Source: CAVXZE01 sp964615365
Lineage (GTDB): Bacteria; Myxococcota_A; UBA9160; UBA6930
Length of the DNA: 64,000 nt
Assembly (NCBI GenBank): GCA_964615365.1
Contig: CAZTOU010000008.1
Coordinates: 1 to 64,000, forward strand
Direction of reading: 5' to 3'
Part shown: positions 41,546 through 49,845 of the stretch, in pieces
Layout: every line of letters begins with the position of its first letter
Position numbering within the stretch: position 1 is the stretch's first letter
The notes under the pieces: generated by a model
Told to the model about the DNA's origin: nothing
Databases searched by the model: none
Seen by the model: only the letters and a program-made list of their open reading frames with translations
Position numbers and translations under genes: made by a program

Positions 41546-43356
41546 CGCGCCCCGAGCTCCTCGCGCAGTTTCTCGTACTTCTCGCGAAGCTCCGGCTGCT
41601 CGCCGAAACGGGGCGCCAGCTCGAGCGCCTCCTCGTACATCGAGAGCGCCCGCTCCCTCTGATCCAGAAGCAGGTAGGCGTCGCCCAGGTGCTCCGAGAT
41701 CACCGGGTCGCCGCCGGTGAGCGCGGCGGCCCGCTGCAGCTCATCCACCGCCCGGTCGAGCAGGCGGCGCCCGGCTTCGATCTCTCCCTTCTCGAGCAAG
41801 GGGCGCGCGCGCATGAAGTAGACCCACCCGAGGCTGTCGGTGATGAAGCCATCGTCGGGGCGAAGCTCGAGGGCACGAGAGATCATCTCCTCGGCGCGGT
41901 CGAGATTGGTGCCCTGCTCCGCCCAGGTGTACCCCACGTAGTTGAGCGCACCGGCGTGGTCCGGATCGATACCGAGAACGATGTGCATGTAGCGGATCGC
42001 CTCGTCGATCTGCTTGGCCTCGCCGTGGATGACGCCGATGTTGTAGAGGATCTCGGCGTCGTCGGGAGACTCGTCCATGAGTCGCTTCAGGAAGGCGAGG
42101 GCGCCGTCGAAGTCGCCGGACTTGGCGAGCAGACTCGCCAGGTAGAGATCCAGGGGGCGGCTCTCCTCCACCTCCTTCGCGGCCTCCACCTCCGCGATGG
42201 CACGCTCGAACTCACCGCTGTTCTCGTAGATCCCGGCGATCTGCGTGCGCGCCTCGACGTAGCGCTGATGGGCGATCGGGATGCTGTCGAAGACCGCGAC
42301 CGCCTCCTCGGTCTGGCCGAGGCGCCTGCGCACCACCCCGAGGAAGTACACCACCTCGTGCTCTTTCGGGTTCCGTTTCAGGACGTACTCGAAGCGATTG
42401 GCGGCCTCCTCGAAGTTTCCCCTCTCAAACTCGATGAAGGCGAGCCGCAGCCGCGCCCGCAATCCTCCCGGGTGGAGCGACTCGAGAAGCTGGAGGGTCA
42501 GGACCGCATCGTCGGTCCGCTCCAGGGCGAGCTGGGCCTCCGCCAGAGCCTGAAGGGTGGCGGGGTGCTCCGGGTGGAGCTCCAGCATCTCGCGATAGAT
42601 GGCGATCTCGCCGACCCGATCCCCTCGCAGCCGGCGGCCCCGGGCGAGCGCGGCGTAGATGGCGAGGTCTCCGGGGCGCCGCGCGAGGCCGTCGCGGAGC
42701 GTCGCCTCGGAGGCAGCCGGATCCCCGAGCTTCTCATAGGCGTCGGCGAGGGAGAAGTAGCCGCGCAGCCCGTCCGGATCGGCTTCGATCATCCCCTCGG
42801 CGATACGCCGCGCATCACCGAGTCTCTGGTTTTCGGCGTAGATGCCGTACAGAAGGGCCGCCGCATCGTCGCTCCGCGGCTGCCCGCTCTCGTCGCGGAG
42901 AACCCGCTCCGCGCTCGCCACCTCCTTCCGGAGGCGATACAGGGTCCCGAGGAACAGCCGCACCCCCTGGTTGTCGGGCTCGAGCTCGAGCGCTCGCTCG
43001 GCGTAGACCACGGCGTCGGCAAGGCGATTCTGGCGGGCCGAGAGGTCCGCCAACCGCCGGAGGAGATAGACCGATTCGGGATCCTTGGAGAGGGTGCGGG
43101 AATAGGCCTCCAGGGCCTCCTGATAGCGCCCCTCCATCTCGAGATCGCGACCGACCAGGAAGTCGAGCTCCGGCGACGCCTCTCGCGGCGCCGCATCCGA
43201 CGCGGGGCGCTCTGCCGGGATCCAGCTCGCGCATCCGCCCGCGAGGAGAAGAAGCGCGAGAAGCAGGGCCCCTCCCCTTCTCCCTGGGGCTTCGCCGATT
43301 CCCGGAGTCGTCCCGGTGGCTTCGATGTCTTCCGGTGCCGCCACGTGGGTCCTCAT
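41542..43356 (-). CDS. TPR-repeat lipoprotein
   Basis: A 604-residue protein with an unusually long N-terminal lead before a lipobox (LLLALLLLAGGC, Cys at about 42) and then about 14 TPR motifs over residues 70-590 (e.g. GRYQEALEAYSRTLSKDPESVYLLRRLADL, ALNYVGYTWAEQGTNLDRAEEMI). It resembles proteins of the PgaA/BamD-like TPR type used as scaffolds. A start closer to the lipobox (GGALLLA) is possible. Co-transcribed with the DUF4292 gene. Confidence 0.85.
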   Translation of the reverse strand: MRTHVAAPEDIEATGTTPGIGEAPGRRGGALLLALLLLAGGCASWIPAERPASDAAPREASPELDFLVGRDLEMEGRYQEALEAYSRTLSKDPESVYLLRRLADLSARQNRLADAVVYAERALELEPDNQGVRLFLGTLYRLRKEVASAERVLRDESGQPRSDDAAALLYGIYAENQRLGDARRIAEGMIEADPDGLRGYFSLADAYEKLGDPAASEATLRDGLARRPGDLAIYAALARGRRLRGDRVGEIAIYREMLELHPEHPATLQALAEAQLALERTDDAVLTLQLLESLHPGGLRARLRLAFIEFERGNFEEAANRFEYVLKRNPKEHEVVYFLGVVRRRLGQTEEAVAVFDSIPIAHQRYVEARTQIAGIYENSGEFERAIAEVEAAKEVEESRPLDLYLASLLAKSGDFDGALAFLKRLMDESPDDAEILYNIGVIHGEAKQIDEAIRYMHIVLGIDPDHAGALNYVGYTWAEQGTNLDRAEEMISRALELRPDDGFITDSLGWVYFMRARPLLEKGEIEAGRRLLDRAVDELQRAAALTGGDPVISEHLGDAYLLLDQRERALSMYEEALELAPRFGEQPELREKYEKLREELGAR

Positions 43357-43524
43357 CGGTCTTTCCCCGTCTCGGGCTGAGGGCCTCCGGGCGCTCCGGT
43401 CGGCCGATCTTCACTCCGTGCCGGGTGATGTTGGTGCTCTACTGATCCGCCAACGACTCGAACTCCACACTCCGGAGCGTTCGGCGAGACTAGCGAATCG
43501 GGCTATCAGCGGCCGCGAGGACTC

Positions 43525-44688
43525 TTAAGCCTTTCCTCGGCGCTCTCGCTGGGCCGTGACCCGTGCGGTCAGGGCGTCGGTGGCGACCTCGACCTCCTCG
43601 TCGCTCGTGAAACGCCCGAGACCGATCCGAATCGACGAACGCGTTCTCGCGGCGTCGCATCCCAGAGCGCGAAGGACGTGGCTGGTCTCGGGCTTCGCCG
43701 AGCTGCAGGCGGAGCCAGCGGAGACGGCCACCTCCTTGAGCTCCGAGATCAGGGCATCCGCCTCGATGCCCTCGAAGGAGAGATTGAGGTTTCCGGCGAG
43801 GCGCCGCTCGGGGTGGCCGTTCAGGAGGACGCCGCCAAGGGACTGTGAGAGACGGTCCAGCATGCGGCTGCGGAGACCGAGAAGCCGCCTCGCCTCGGCA
43901 TCCATCTCCGCCAGGCACAGGGAGACCGCCTTTCCGAGGCCGACCGCCAGCGGAACCGGCAGGGTCCCCGAGCGCAGCCCGCGCTCGTGCCCTCCGCCAT
44001 GAAGCTGGGGAACGAGCTGCAGACGCCTCCCGTCCGACCGGCGGCGGCGCGCGAAGAGGGCCCCGATCCCCTTCGGACCGTAGAGCTTGTGGGCGGAGAT
44101 CGAGAGCAGATCGATTCCCATCGCCTCCACGTCGAGGGGGATCTTGCCGACCGCCTGCGCCGCATCGGTGTGGAACGGCACGCCTCGCTCCCGGCACACC
44201 CGGCCGATCTCTGCCAGGGGCTGGAGCACGCCGATCTCGTTGTTCGCAGCCATGATGGAGACCAGCGCCGTGCGCTCGGTGATGGCTCGCGCGACCTGCT
44301 CGGGATCGACGATTCCCAGCGAATCGACGGGAAGCACGCTCACCGCCACGCCCCGCTTCGCCAGGGCCTCGCAGGTGTCCAGCACCGCCGGATGCTCGGT
44401 GGCCGCGGTGACGACGTGGCCGCCGGCCGGCGTGACTCCCTGGATCGCCAAATTGTCGCTCTCGGTGGCGCCACTGGTGAAAACGATGTCCCGCGGATCC
44501 GGCGCTCCGACCCCTGCGGCCACCTCCTCTCGGGCGATCTCCACCGCCGCCTCGGCCCGCCACCCGAAGACGTGCTGCAGGCTGGCGGCGTTTCCGTAGT
44601 CCTCGCCGAGAAAGGGCAGCATGGTCTCGACCACGCGCGGATCGACGCGGGTGGTCGCGTGATTGTCGAGGTAGATGGGGAGCTTCAA
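43525..44688 (-). CDS. iscS: Cysteine desulfurase, IscS-like
   Basis: PLP enzyme that releases sulphur from cysteine for Fe-S clusters, tRNA and Moco. The 387-residue protein has YLDNHATTRVDPRV, TSGATESDNLAIQG, FHTDAAQAVGKIPLDV, the PLP lysine in SISAHKLYGPKGIGA and the mobile Cys loop SAGSACSSAKPETSHVLRALG, as in group I IscS. Start is a TTG at 44688. No iscU is nearby; NifU-type and MoaDE genes are candidates for its sulphur. Confidence 0.93.
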   Translation of the reverse strand: MKLPIYLDNHATTRVDPRVVETMLPFLGEDYGNAASLQHVFGWRAEAAVEIAREEVAAGVGAPDPRDIVFTSGATESDNLAIQGVTPAGGHVVTAATEHPAVLDTCEALAKRGVAVSVLPVDSLGIVDPEQVARAITERTALVSIMAANNEIGVLQPLAEIGRVCRERGVPFHTDAAQAVGKIPLDVEAMGIDLLSISAHKLYGPKGIGALFARRRRSDGRRLQLVPQLHGGGHERGLRSGTLPVPLAVGLGKAVSLCLAEMDAEARRLLGLRSRMLDRLSQSLGGVLLNGHPERRLAGNLNLSFEGIEADALISELKEVAVSAGSACSSAKPETSHVLRALGCDAARTRSSIRIGLGRFTSDEEVEVATDALTARVTAQRERRGKA

Positions 44689-44739
44689 AAGAACGCACCC
44701 GGCACGAGCAAATATAGCCCAGGAGGAGTTCGGACTCGT

Positions 44740-45504
44740 TCAGTCCTCCGCCCCTTCTCCCTGGGGGGATTCCGTCGCTCGGAGCCACAGGAAGATCTCC
44801 CGGTTGCCCTTCGGTCCCGGGAGCCGGCTGTCCGCCTGCCCCTCCTGCCGGTAGCCCAGGGCCTCGGCAGAGCGGCGCACCCGATCGACGGCCGCGGCTC
44901 GCAGCCCCTCGTCGCGAACCACGCCCCCCTTCCCCACCTGGTCCCGGCCCACCTCGAACTGGGGCTTGACCAGCACCAGCACGTCGGCTCCGGGCGCCAG
45001 CTCGGGCAGCCGCGACAGCAGCAGGGTGGCGGAGATGAAGGAGACGTCGATCGTCACCAGGTCGATCGGGCCGGGGACCGCGGACGGCTCCATCAGGCGG
45101 GCGTTGGTCCGCTCCCGCACCAGCACGCGGGGATCGGCGCGCAGCGCCGCGTCGAGCTGTCCGTAGCCGACGTCCACCGCCACCACCCGCTCGGCGCCGG
45201 AGCGGAGCAGACAATCGGTGAAGCCACCCGTCGAGGCGCCCAGGTCCAGACAGGCGAGACCGGTCGGATCGATCCCCAGATCCTGGATCGCGCCGGCGAG
45301 CTTCTCGCCTCCCCGGGAAACGAAGGGCCGCTCCCGCCCCCGGACGCGGATCGCCGCGTCCTCGCGAATCCGGGTCCCGGGCTTCTCCACCGGCACGTCG
45401 TCGACGAGAACCCTTCCGGTACGGATCAGCGCCTGAGCTCGGGTCCGCGTCTCCGCGAGACCATCGCGGAGGACTCGCTCGTCGAGGCGCGGGCCCTTCA
45501 GCAC
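44740..45504 (-). CDS. tlyA: TlyA-family rRNA 2'-O-methyltransferase
   Basis: A 254-residue protein with an N-terminal S4 domain (RLDERVLRDGLAETRTRAQALIRTGRVLVDDVPVEKPGTRI) and a FtsJ-type SAM methyltransferase (LACLDLGASTGGFTDCLLRSGAERVVAVDVGYGQ, DLVTIDVSFISATLLL, LVLVKPQFEVGRDQVGKGGV). TlyA methylates 16S and 23S rRNA and sets capreomycin sensitivity. Start is GTG 45504; a CTG at 45501 is also possible. The Dxs stop overlaps the start region. Confidence 0.9.
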   Translation of the reverse strand: MLKGPRLDERVLRDGLAETRTRAQALIRTGRVLVDDVPVEKPGTRIREDAAIRVRGRERPFVSRGGEKLAGAIQDLGIDPTGLACLDLGASTGGFTDCLLRSGAERVVAVDVGYGQLDAALRADPRVLVRERTNARLMEPSAVPGPIDLVTIDVSFISATLLLSRLPELAPGADVLVLVKPQFEVGRDQVGKGGVVRDEGLRAAAVDRVRRSAEALGYRQEGQADSRLPGPKGNREIFLWLRATESPQGEGAED

Positions 45505-47402
45505 TCCTCCGCAGCGGACCGCTTCACCAGATCCCGCACCGCCTGCGCGATTCCCTCGGAGTCGAGATGGAGGTCGCGACGGATCTCCTCGGTGTTCCCG
45601 TGCTCGATCACCCAGTCGGGAACGGCGAGGCAGCGGGAGGCAAGCGTCACCCCGGCGCTGGAGAGAGTTTCCAGAACCGCGCTCCCGAAGCCGCCCATGC
45701 CGCTGTGCTCCTCCACCGTCACCAGCGCCCCGAAGCGGCTCGCCAGGGTGAGGATGCGTTCCCGGTCGAGGGGCTTCGCGAAGCGCGCATTCAGCACCGC
45801 CGCCGAGATCCCCTCGGGAGCCAGCTCTGCAGCCGCCTCCAGGGCGGGATGCACCAGGGTGCCGTAGGCGATGATCAAGGCGTCGTCCCCGTCGCGCAGG
45901 AGCTCCGATTCTCCGACCGGGATCGCCTTGATGTCCGGGTCCAGGGGCACCCCGAAGCCGCAGCCGCGGGGATAGCGGATGGCCGCGGGTCCGTCGTACT
46001 CGACCGCGGTGCGGAGCATGTGCTGGAGCTCGTTCTCGTCCTTCGGCGCCATGCAGATGATGTTGGGCAGGTGGCGCAGATAGGCGATGTCGTACATCCC
46101 CTGGTGGGTGGCGCCGTCGGCGCCGACGATACCGGCGCGATCCATGGCCAGGGTGACGTCCAGGCCCTGGAGGCACACGTCGTGGACGACCTGGTCGTAG
46201 GCCCGCTGCAGGAAGGTGGAGTAGATCGCCGCCACCGGCTTCATGCCCTCGGCGGCGAGCCCGGCCGCGAAGGTCACGGCGTGCTGCTCGGCGATGCCGA
46301 CGTCGTAGAAGCGGTCCGGGAACTCCTTGGCGAAGCGATCGAGACCGGTGCCGTCGGCCATCGCCGCGGTGATGCCGACGATGCGATGGTCCTCCCTGGC
46401 GAGGCGGATCAGCGTCTCCGCGAAGATCCTCTGGTACTTGGGCGGACCGGGCTTCGACTTGTGGAGCGCTCCCGACTCCACGTCGAAGCTCCCGACCCCG
46501 TGATACCGGTAGGGATCGTCCTGGGCGGGGGGGTATCCGAAGCCCTTGGCGGTGAGCGCATGGACGAGGATCGGCCCGTCGCCATTGGCGAGCATCGCCT
46601 TCACGTTCTCGAAGGTCTCCAGCACCACGTCGATGCGGTGACCCAGGATCGGACCCACGTACTTGAAGTTCAGGGCCTCGAAGAGCAGCCCCGGAGAGAA
46701 GAAGACCTTGAGCGACTCCTCGGCCTTCTGCGCCCAGTGGAGCATGTCGCCCGGCAGGGTGGTGAGGAACTCCTTCGCCCACCCCTTCATGCGCCGCACC
46801 ATGGGCGCCGAGAACTTGCGGGACAGATACGAGGACATGGCACCGACGTTGGGCGAGATCGACATCTCGTTGTCGTTCAGCACCACCACCAGGTTCTTCT
46901 GCTTGAGGTCGCCGGCGTGGTTCAGCGCCTCGAAGGCCATCCCCGCGGTCATGCCGCCGTCGCCGATCAGAGCGATGGCGCAGTGGTCCTCGCCCTGATG
47001 CTGCAGACCCCGCGCCATCCCCAGGGCCGCGGAAATCGAGGTGCCCGCGTGACCGGCCCCAAAGGGATCGTACTCGGACTCCTCCCGCCGCAGGAACTTG
47101 GCGATGCCCCCCTTCTGGCCGAGCTGATCGAAGTCGGCGCGCCGGCCGGTCAGCATCTTGTGGGGGTATCCCTGGTGACCGACGTCGAGCACCAGCCGAT
47201 CCCGGGGCGTGTCGAACGTGTAGTGGATGCCGGTGATGAGCTCGACGGCGCCGAGGCTCGATGCCAGGTGGCCGCCCGTCTTCGACACGCGCTCGATGAT
47301 CTCGGCGCGGACCTCGTCCGCCACCTGGGGGAGCACGTCCCGGGGGAGTCGCCGCAGGTCCTCGGGCGAGTGGATCCCCTCCAGCAGCTTCCGCTCGGTC
47401 AT
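45498..47402 (-). CDS. dxs: 1-Deoxy-D-xylulose-5-phosphate synthase
   Basis: First enzyme of the MEP isoprenoid pathway, 634 residues. Motifs: VLDVGHQGYPHKMLTGR, thiamine-diphosphate site IGDGGMTAGMAFEALNHAG, the glutamate and DRAGIVGADGATHQGMYD, and the C-terminal transketolase domain (GMGGFGSAVLETL). The ATG at 47402 overlaps the ispA stop (ATGA). The frame continues upstream without homology. Confidence 0.97.
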   Translation of the reverse strand: MTERKLLEGIHSPEDLRRLPRDVLPQVADEVRAEIIERVSKTGGHLASSLGAVELITGIHYTFDTPRDRLVLDVGHQGYPHKMLTGRRADFDQLGQKGGIAKFLRREESEYDPFGAGHAGTSISAALGMARGLQHQGEDHCAIALIGDGGMTAGMAFEALNHAGDLKQKNLVVVLNDNEMSISPNVGAMSSYLSRKFSAPMVRRMKGWAKEFLTTLPGDMLHWAQKAEESLKVFFSPGLLFEALNFKYVGPILGHRIDVVLETFENVKAMLANGDGPILVHALTAKGFGYPPAQDDPYRYHGVGSFDVESGALHKSKPGPPKYQRIFAETLIRLAREDHRIVGITAAMADGTGLDRFAKEFPDRFYDVGIAEQHAVTFAAGLAAEGMKPVAAIYSTFLQRAYDQVVHDVCLQGLDVTLAMDRAGIVGADGATHQGMYDIAYLRHLPNIICMAPKDENELQHMLRTAVEYDGPAAIRYPRGCGFGVPLDPDIKAIPVGESELLRDGDDALIIAYGTLVHPALEAAAELAPEGISAAVLNARFAKPLDRERILTLASRFGALVTVEEHSGMGGFGSAVLETLSSAGVTLASRCLAVPDWVIEHGNTEEIRRDLHLDSEGIAQAVRDLVKRSAAEEC

Positions 47403-48235
47403 CGATCCCTCCGCACCGCGTAGCGCGCCAGCTCGCGGAGCGGCTCTCCGCGCTCCCCCAGATCTTCGATCAGGGAGAGCGCGCCGTCGAGGAGCTCCTC
47501 CGCGCGCAGCCGCGCCTGCTCCGGATCTAGAACCCGCAGCAACGAGCAGGGTTCTTCCCCCTCCTGGTCGAGCAGATCGTCGGCAATCTGGAAGGCCACG
47601 CCCACCCCTTCGGCAAAGGAACGCAGTCGCTCCAGCAGGGCGGGATCGGCGCCGCCCAGACAGGCGCCGGCCCACACCGAGGTAGCGATCAGCGCGGCCG
47701 ACTTGCGCCGGTGAATCGATTCGATGGCGGCGGCGTCGCCGGTTCGAAACGCCAGGTCGTCCACCTGCCCCCCCACCAGATGGCGGGAGCCCGCCGTGTT
47801 TGCCACCTCGCGGAGCACCCCGAGCCGCCGCTCCGGCTCCACATCCGAGGGCGCCGACGCCAGCACCTCGAAGGCCTCCGCCAGGAGCGCGTCGCCCGCC
47901 AGCAACGCCACCGCCTCGCCGAACGAGACGTGGACCGTGGGCCGGTCACGCCGCTCGTCGTCGTCATCCATGCAGGGAAGGTCGTCGTGGATGAGGGAGT
48001 AGGTGTGCACCAGCTCCACCGCCGCCGCCGCCGGGAGCGCAACCTCCGCGGGACTCCCGCACGCCTCGCAGCCGGCGAAGGCGAGCGCCGGGCGCAGCCG
48101 CTTGCCGCCGGGGAAGAGCAGGTGACGCATGGCAGCGTGCAGGCGGGTGGGACTCTCGCTGGCGGGCGGCACCACCTCGTCGAGGTAGCGGTTCACCTGC
48201 GACGAGCGCTCGGCCAGATAGGCCTCGATGTCCAC
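47399..48235 (-). CDS. ispA: Farnesyl/geranylgeranyl diphosphate synthase
   Basis: Short-chain E-polyprenyl diphosphate synthase, 278 residues. First aspartate-rich motif DDLPCMDDDDERRDRPTVH, second IADDLLDQEGEEP, and GGKRLRPALAFAGCEACG at the N-terminal end. Chain length set by the residues before the first DDxxD (VHTYSLIHDD). Start GTG 48235 shares one base with the xseB stop. Confidence 0.94.
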   Translation of the reverse strand: MDIEAYLAERSSQVNRYLDEVVPPASESPTRLHAAMRHLLFPGGKRLRPALAFAGCEACGSPAEVALPAAAAVELVHTYSLIHDDLPCMDDDDERRDRPTVHVSFGEAVALLAGDALLAEAFEVLASAPSDVEPERRLGVLREVANTAGSRHLVGGQVDDLAFRTGDAAAIESIHRRKSAALIATSVWAGACLGGADPALLERLRSFAEGVGVAFQIADDLLDQEGEEPCSLLRVLDPEQARLRAEELLDGALSLIEDLGERGEPLRELARYAVRRDR

Positions 48236-48510
48236 TAGCCCTCGTCCTCCGGCGGCTCGAAGTCTCGCTCGACCCAGCCGTCGCCGTCCTGGCTCAGCAC
48301 CTCGATGCGCCGCTCCGCCTCGCGGAGCTGCTCGGCACAGCGCCTCGCCAGGGAAACGCCCTCCTCGAACGCGGAGAGGGCGCCTTCCAGCTCCAGATCT
48401 CCCGTCTCCAGGCGCTCGGCGATCTCCTCCAGGCGCTCCAGTGCCTTCTCGAAGGGTAGCTCTTCGGGGGTTTCGCGATCGGGGCTGCCGGAATCTCGGG
48501 TCCGTCCCAC
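48235..48510 (-). CDS. xseB: Exodeoxyribonuclease VII small subunit
   Basis: XseB pairs with XseA to degrade single-stranded DNA. The 91-residue protein has ELPFEKALERLEEIAERLETGDLELEGALSAFEEGVSLARRCAEQL, the family core. The start was set at GTG 48510, because a further TTG 39 bases upstream (48549) is the -35 box of a promoter. Confidence 0.92.
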   Translation of the reverse strand: MGRTRDSGSPDRETPEELPFEKALERLEEIAERLETGDLELEGALSAFEEGVSLARRCAEQLREAERRIEVLSQDGDGWVERDFEPPEDEG

Positions 48511-48520
48511 TTCGGGGCGA

Positions 48521-48549
48521 ATCGTACCGGCGGGCGGGATCCTCGTCAA
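48521..48549 (-). promoter_or_regulatory. Probable leaderless-type promoter of xseB-ispA-dxs-tlyA
   Basis: On the minus strand TTGACG (48549-48544) and TACGAT (48526-48521) are 17 bases apart, and the -10 box ends 10 bases before the xseB GTG. No ribosome site is present between. Together with the same layout at 12850 and 59152 this suggests transcription starting at or near the start codon. Confidence 0.65.
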
Positions 48550-48579
48550 ACCGGGGAAATCGAGAAAAATCCTTCGAAA

Positions 48580-49836
48580 TTAAGCACTTCCGTCATCGAT
48601 GGGCTCCCGAACGCGACTCGCGGTCGCGTCGATCTCCCCCTCGGCGACGCGGAGGCGAAGGGCGTCCCCCACATTCACCTCTTGGGCGCGGCGCACGATC
48701 ACCCCTTCCGGCTCGCGGTAGACGATGGCGTAGCCCCGGGAGAGCACCGCCAGGGGTGAGAGGGCATCGAGGCGGGCGGTGACGGCGGCGAAGCTCGCAA
48801 TGCTCCTGGCGATGAAGACCTCGATCCCCCGCTGCAGGGCACTCCTCGCGGATTCGGCGCGGACCCGATCTGCCAGCAGACGGGCGGACGGTGCGTGGGC
48901 ACGCAGGGATTCCCGACTGCGGCCGAGCCGCCGGGCGATCCGATCCACGATGCCGCGGGCGGCTGCCCGCAGTCGACGCCGGTCGCGATCCAGACGGGTC
49001 TCCTGGCCCTGGCGGTCCGGGACGGCCAGCGCCGCCGCAGACGAGGGGGTTGACGCGCGAGCATCGGCCGCCAGATCGGAGATCGTCACGTCGACCTCGT
49101 GTCCGACGCCGCTCACCACCGGAACCGGGCAGGCGCGAATCGCGCGGGCCACGCGCTCGGTGTTGAATGCGAGCAGGTCCTCCAGCGAGCCGCCTCCGCG
49201 CACCAGCAGGATCACGTCCACGCCCCGATCGGCCACCCGCTCGAGGGCCGTCGCGATCTCCTCCTCGGCGCCCTCTCCCTGCACCCGGGTGGGTGCCACC
49301 AGAAGCGGAATCGAGGGAAAGCGCTGGCCCGTCACCTCGATCACGTCGCGGATCGCGGCTCCCGTCGGCGAGGTCACCACGCCGACCCGGCGGGGAACCT
49401 CCGGGAGCGGCCGCTTCAGCTCCTCGGCGAAGAGACCCTCCGCCTCGAGCCGGGCGCGAAGCTGCTCGAATGCGAGCTGCAGGGCACCCTGCCCGCGGGG
49501 CTCGAGGCTGCGCACGATGATCTGGAGATCTCCCCGGTTGGGGTAGACGGTCAGCTCGCCGCGAACGACGACCTCGAGACCGTCTTCCGGTTCGAAGCGC
49601 AGCCGCTGGGCGACGCCGCGGAACAGGGCGGCCCGGATCTGCGCCTCGTCATCCTTCAGCGTGAAGTAGCTGTGTCCGGAGCGGGCGCGGTGGAGATTGC
49701 TGATCTCGCCCACCACCCAGACCTCTCCGAACTCGTCTTCGAGCAGCGACCGGAGATCGGAGACCAGCTCACCGACGCTGAACACGCGCCGGGCGAGGCT
49801 CTCTGGCTGCGCGGACCGGCTCACGGGACTCCTCAC
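48580..49836 (-). CDS. xseA: Exodeoxyribonuclease VII large subunit
   Basis: The catalytic subunit, 418 residues. An OB-fold (VFSVGELVSDLRSLLEDEFGEVWVVGEISNLHRARSGHSYFTLKD) is followed by the catalytic region (RRVGVVTSPTGAAIRDVIEV; VILLVRGGGSLEDLLAFNTERVARAI; VVSGVGHEVDVTISDLAADARASTPSSAA) and a coiled-coil C-terminus. GTG start at 49836. It does not overlap xseB; the xseB promoter lies between them. Confidence 0.96.
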   Translation of the reverse strand: MRSPVSRSAQPESLARRVFSVGELVSDLRSLLEDEFGEVWVVGEISNLHRARSGHSYFTLKDDEAQIRAALFRGVAQRLRFEPEDGLEVVVRGELTVYPNRGDLQIIVRSLEPRGQGALQLAFEQLRARLEAEGLFAEELKRPLPEVPRRVGVVTSPTGAAIRDVIEVTGQRFPSIPLLVAPTRVQGEGAEEEIATALERVADRGVDVILLVRGGGSLEDLLAFNTERVARAIRACPVPVVSGVGHEVDVTISDLAADARASTPSSAAALAVPDRQGQETRLDRDRRRLRAAARGIVDRIARRLGRSRESLRAHAPSARLLADRVRAESARSALQRGIEVFIARSIASFAAVTARLDALSPLAVLSRGYAIVYREPEGVIVRRAQEVNVGDALRLRVAEGEIDATASRVREPIDDGSA

Positions 49837-49845
49837 CGAAGCTGA

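Noticed and set aside
43440..43480. T-arm-like GTTCGAGTC and GGCGGATCA on the minus strand, resembling a tRNA 3' half
   Set aside because: No matching 5' acceptor strand, anticodon arm or CCA in the preceding 90 bases. The 43357-43524 gap shows no other gene.
48511..48549. N-terminal extension of XseB from TTG 48549
   Set aside because: The TTG belongs to a TTGACG -35 box at 17-base spacing from TACGAT, and the extra residues are not family-like.
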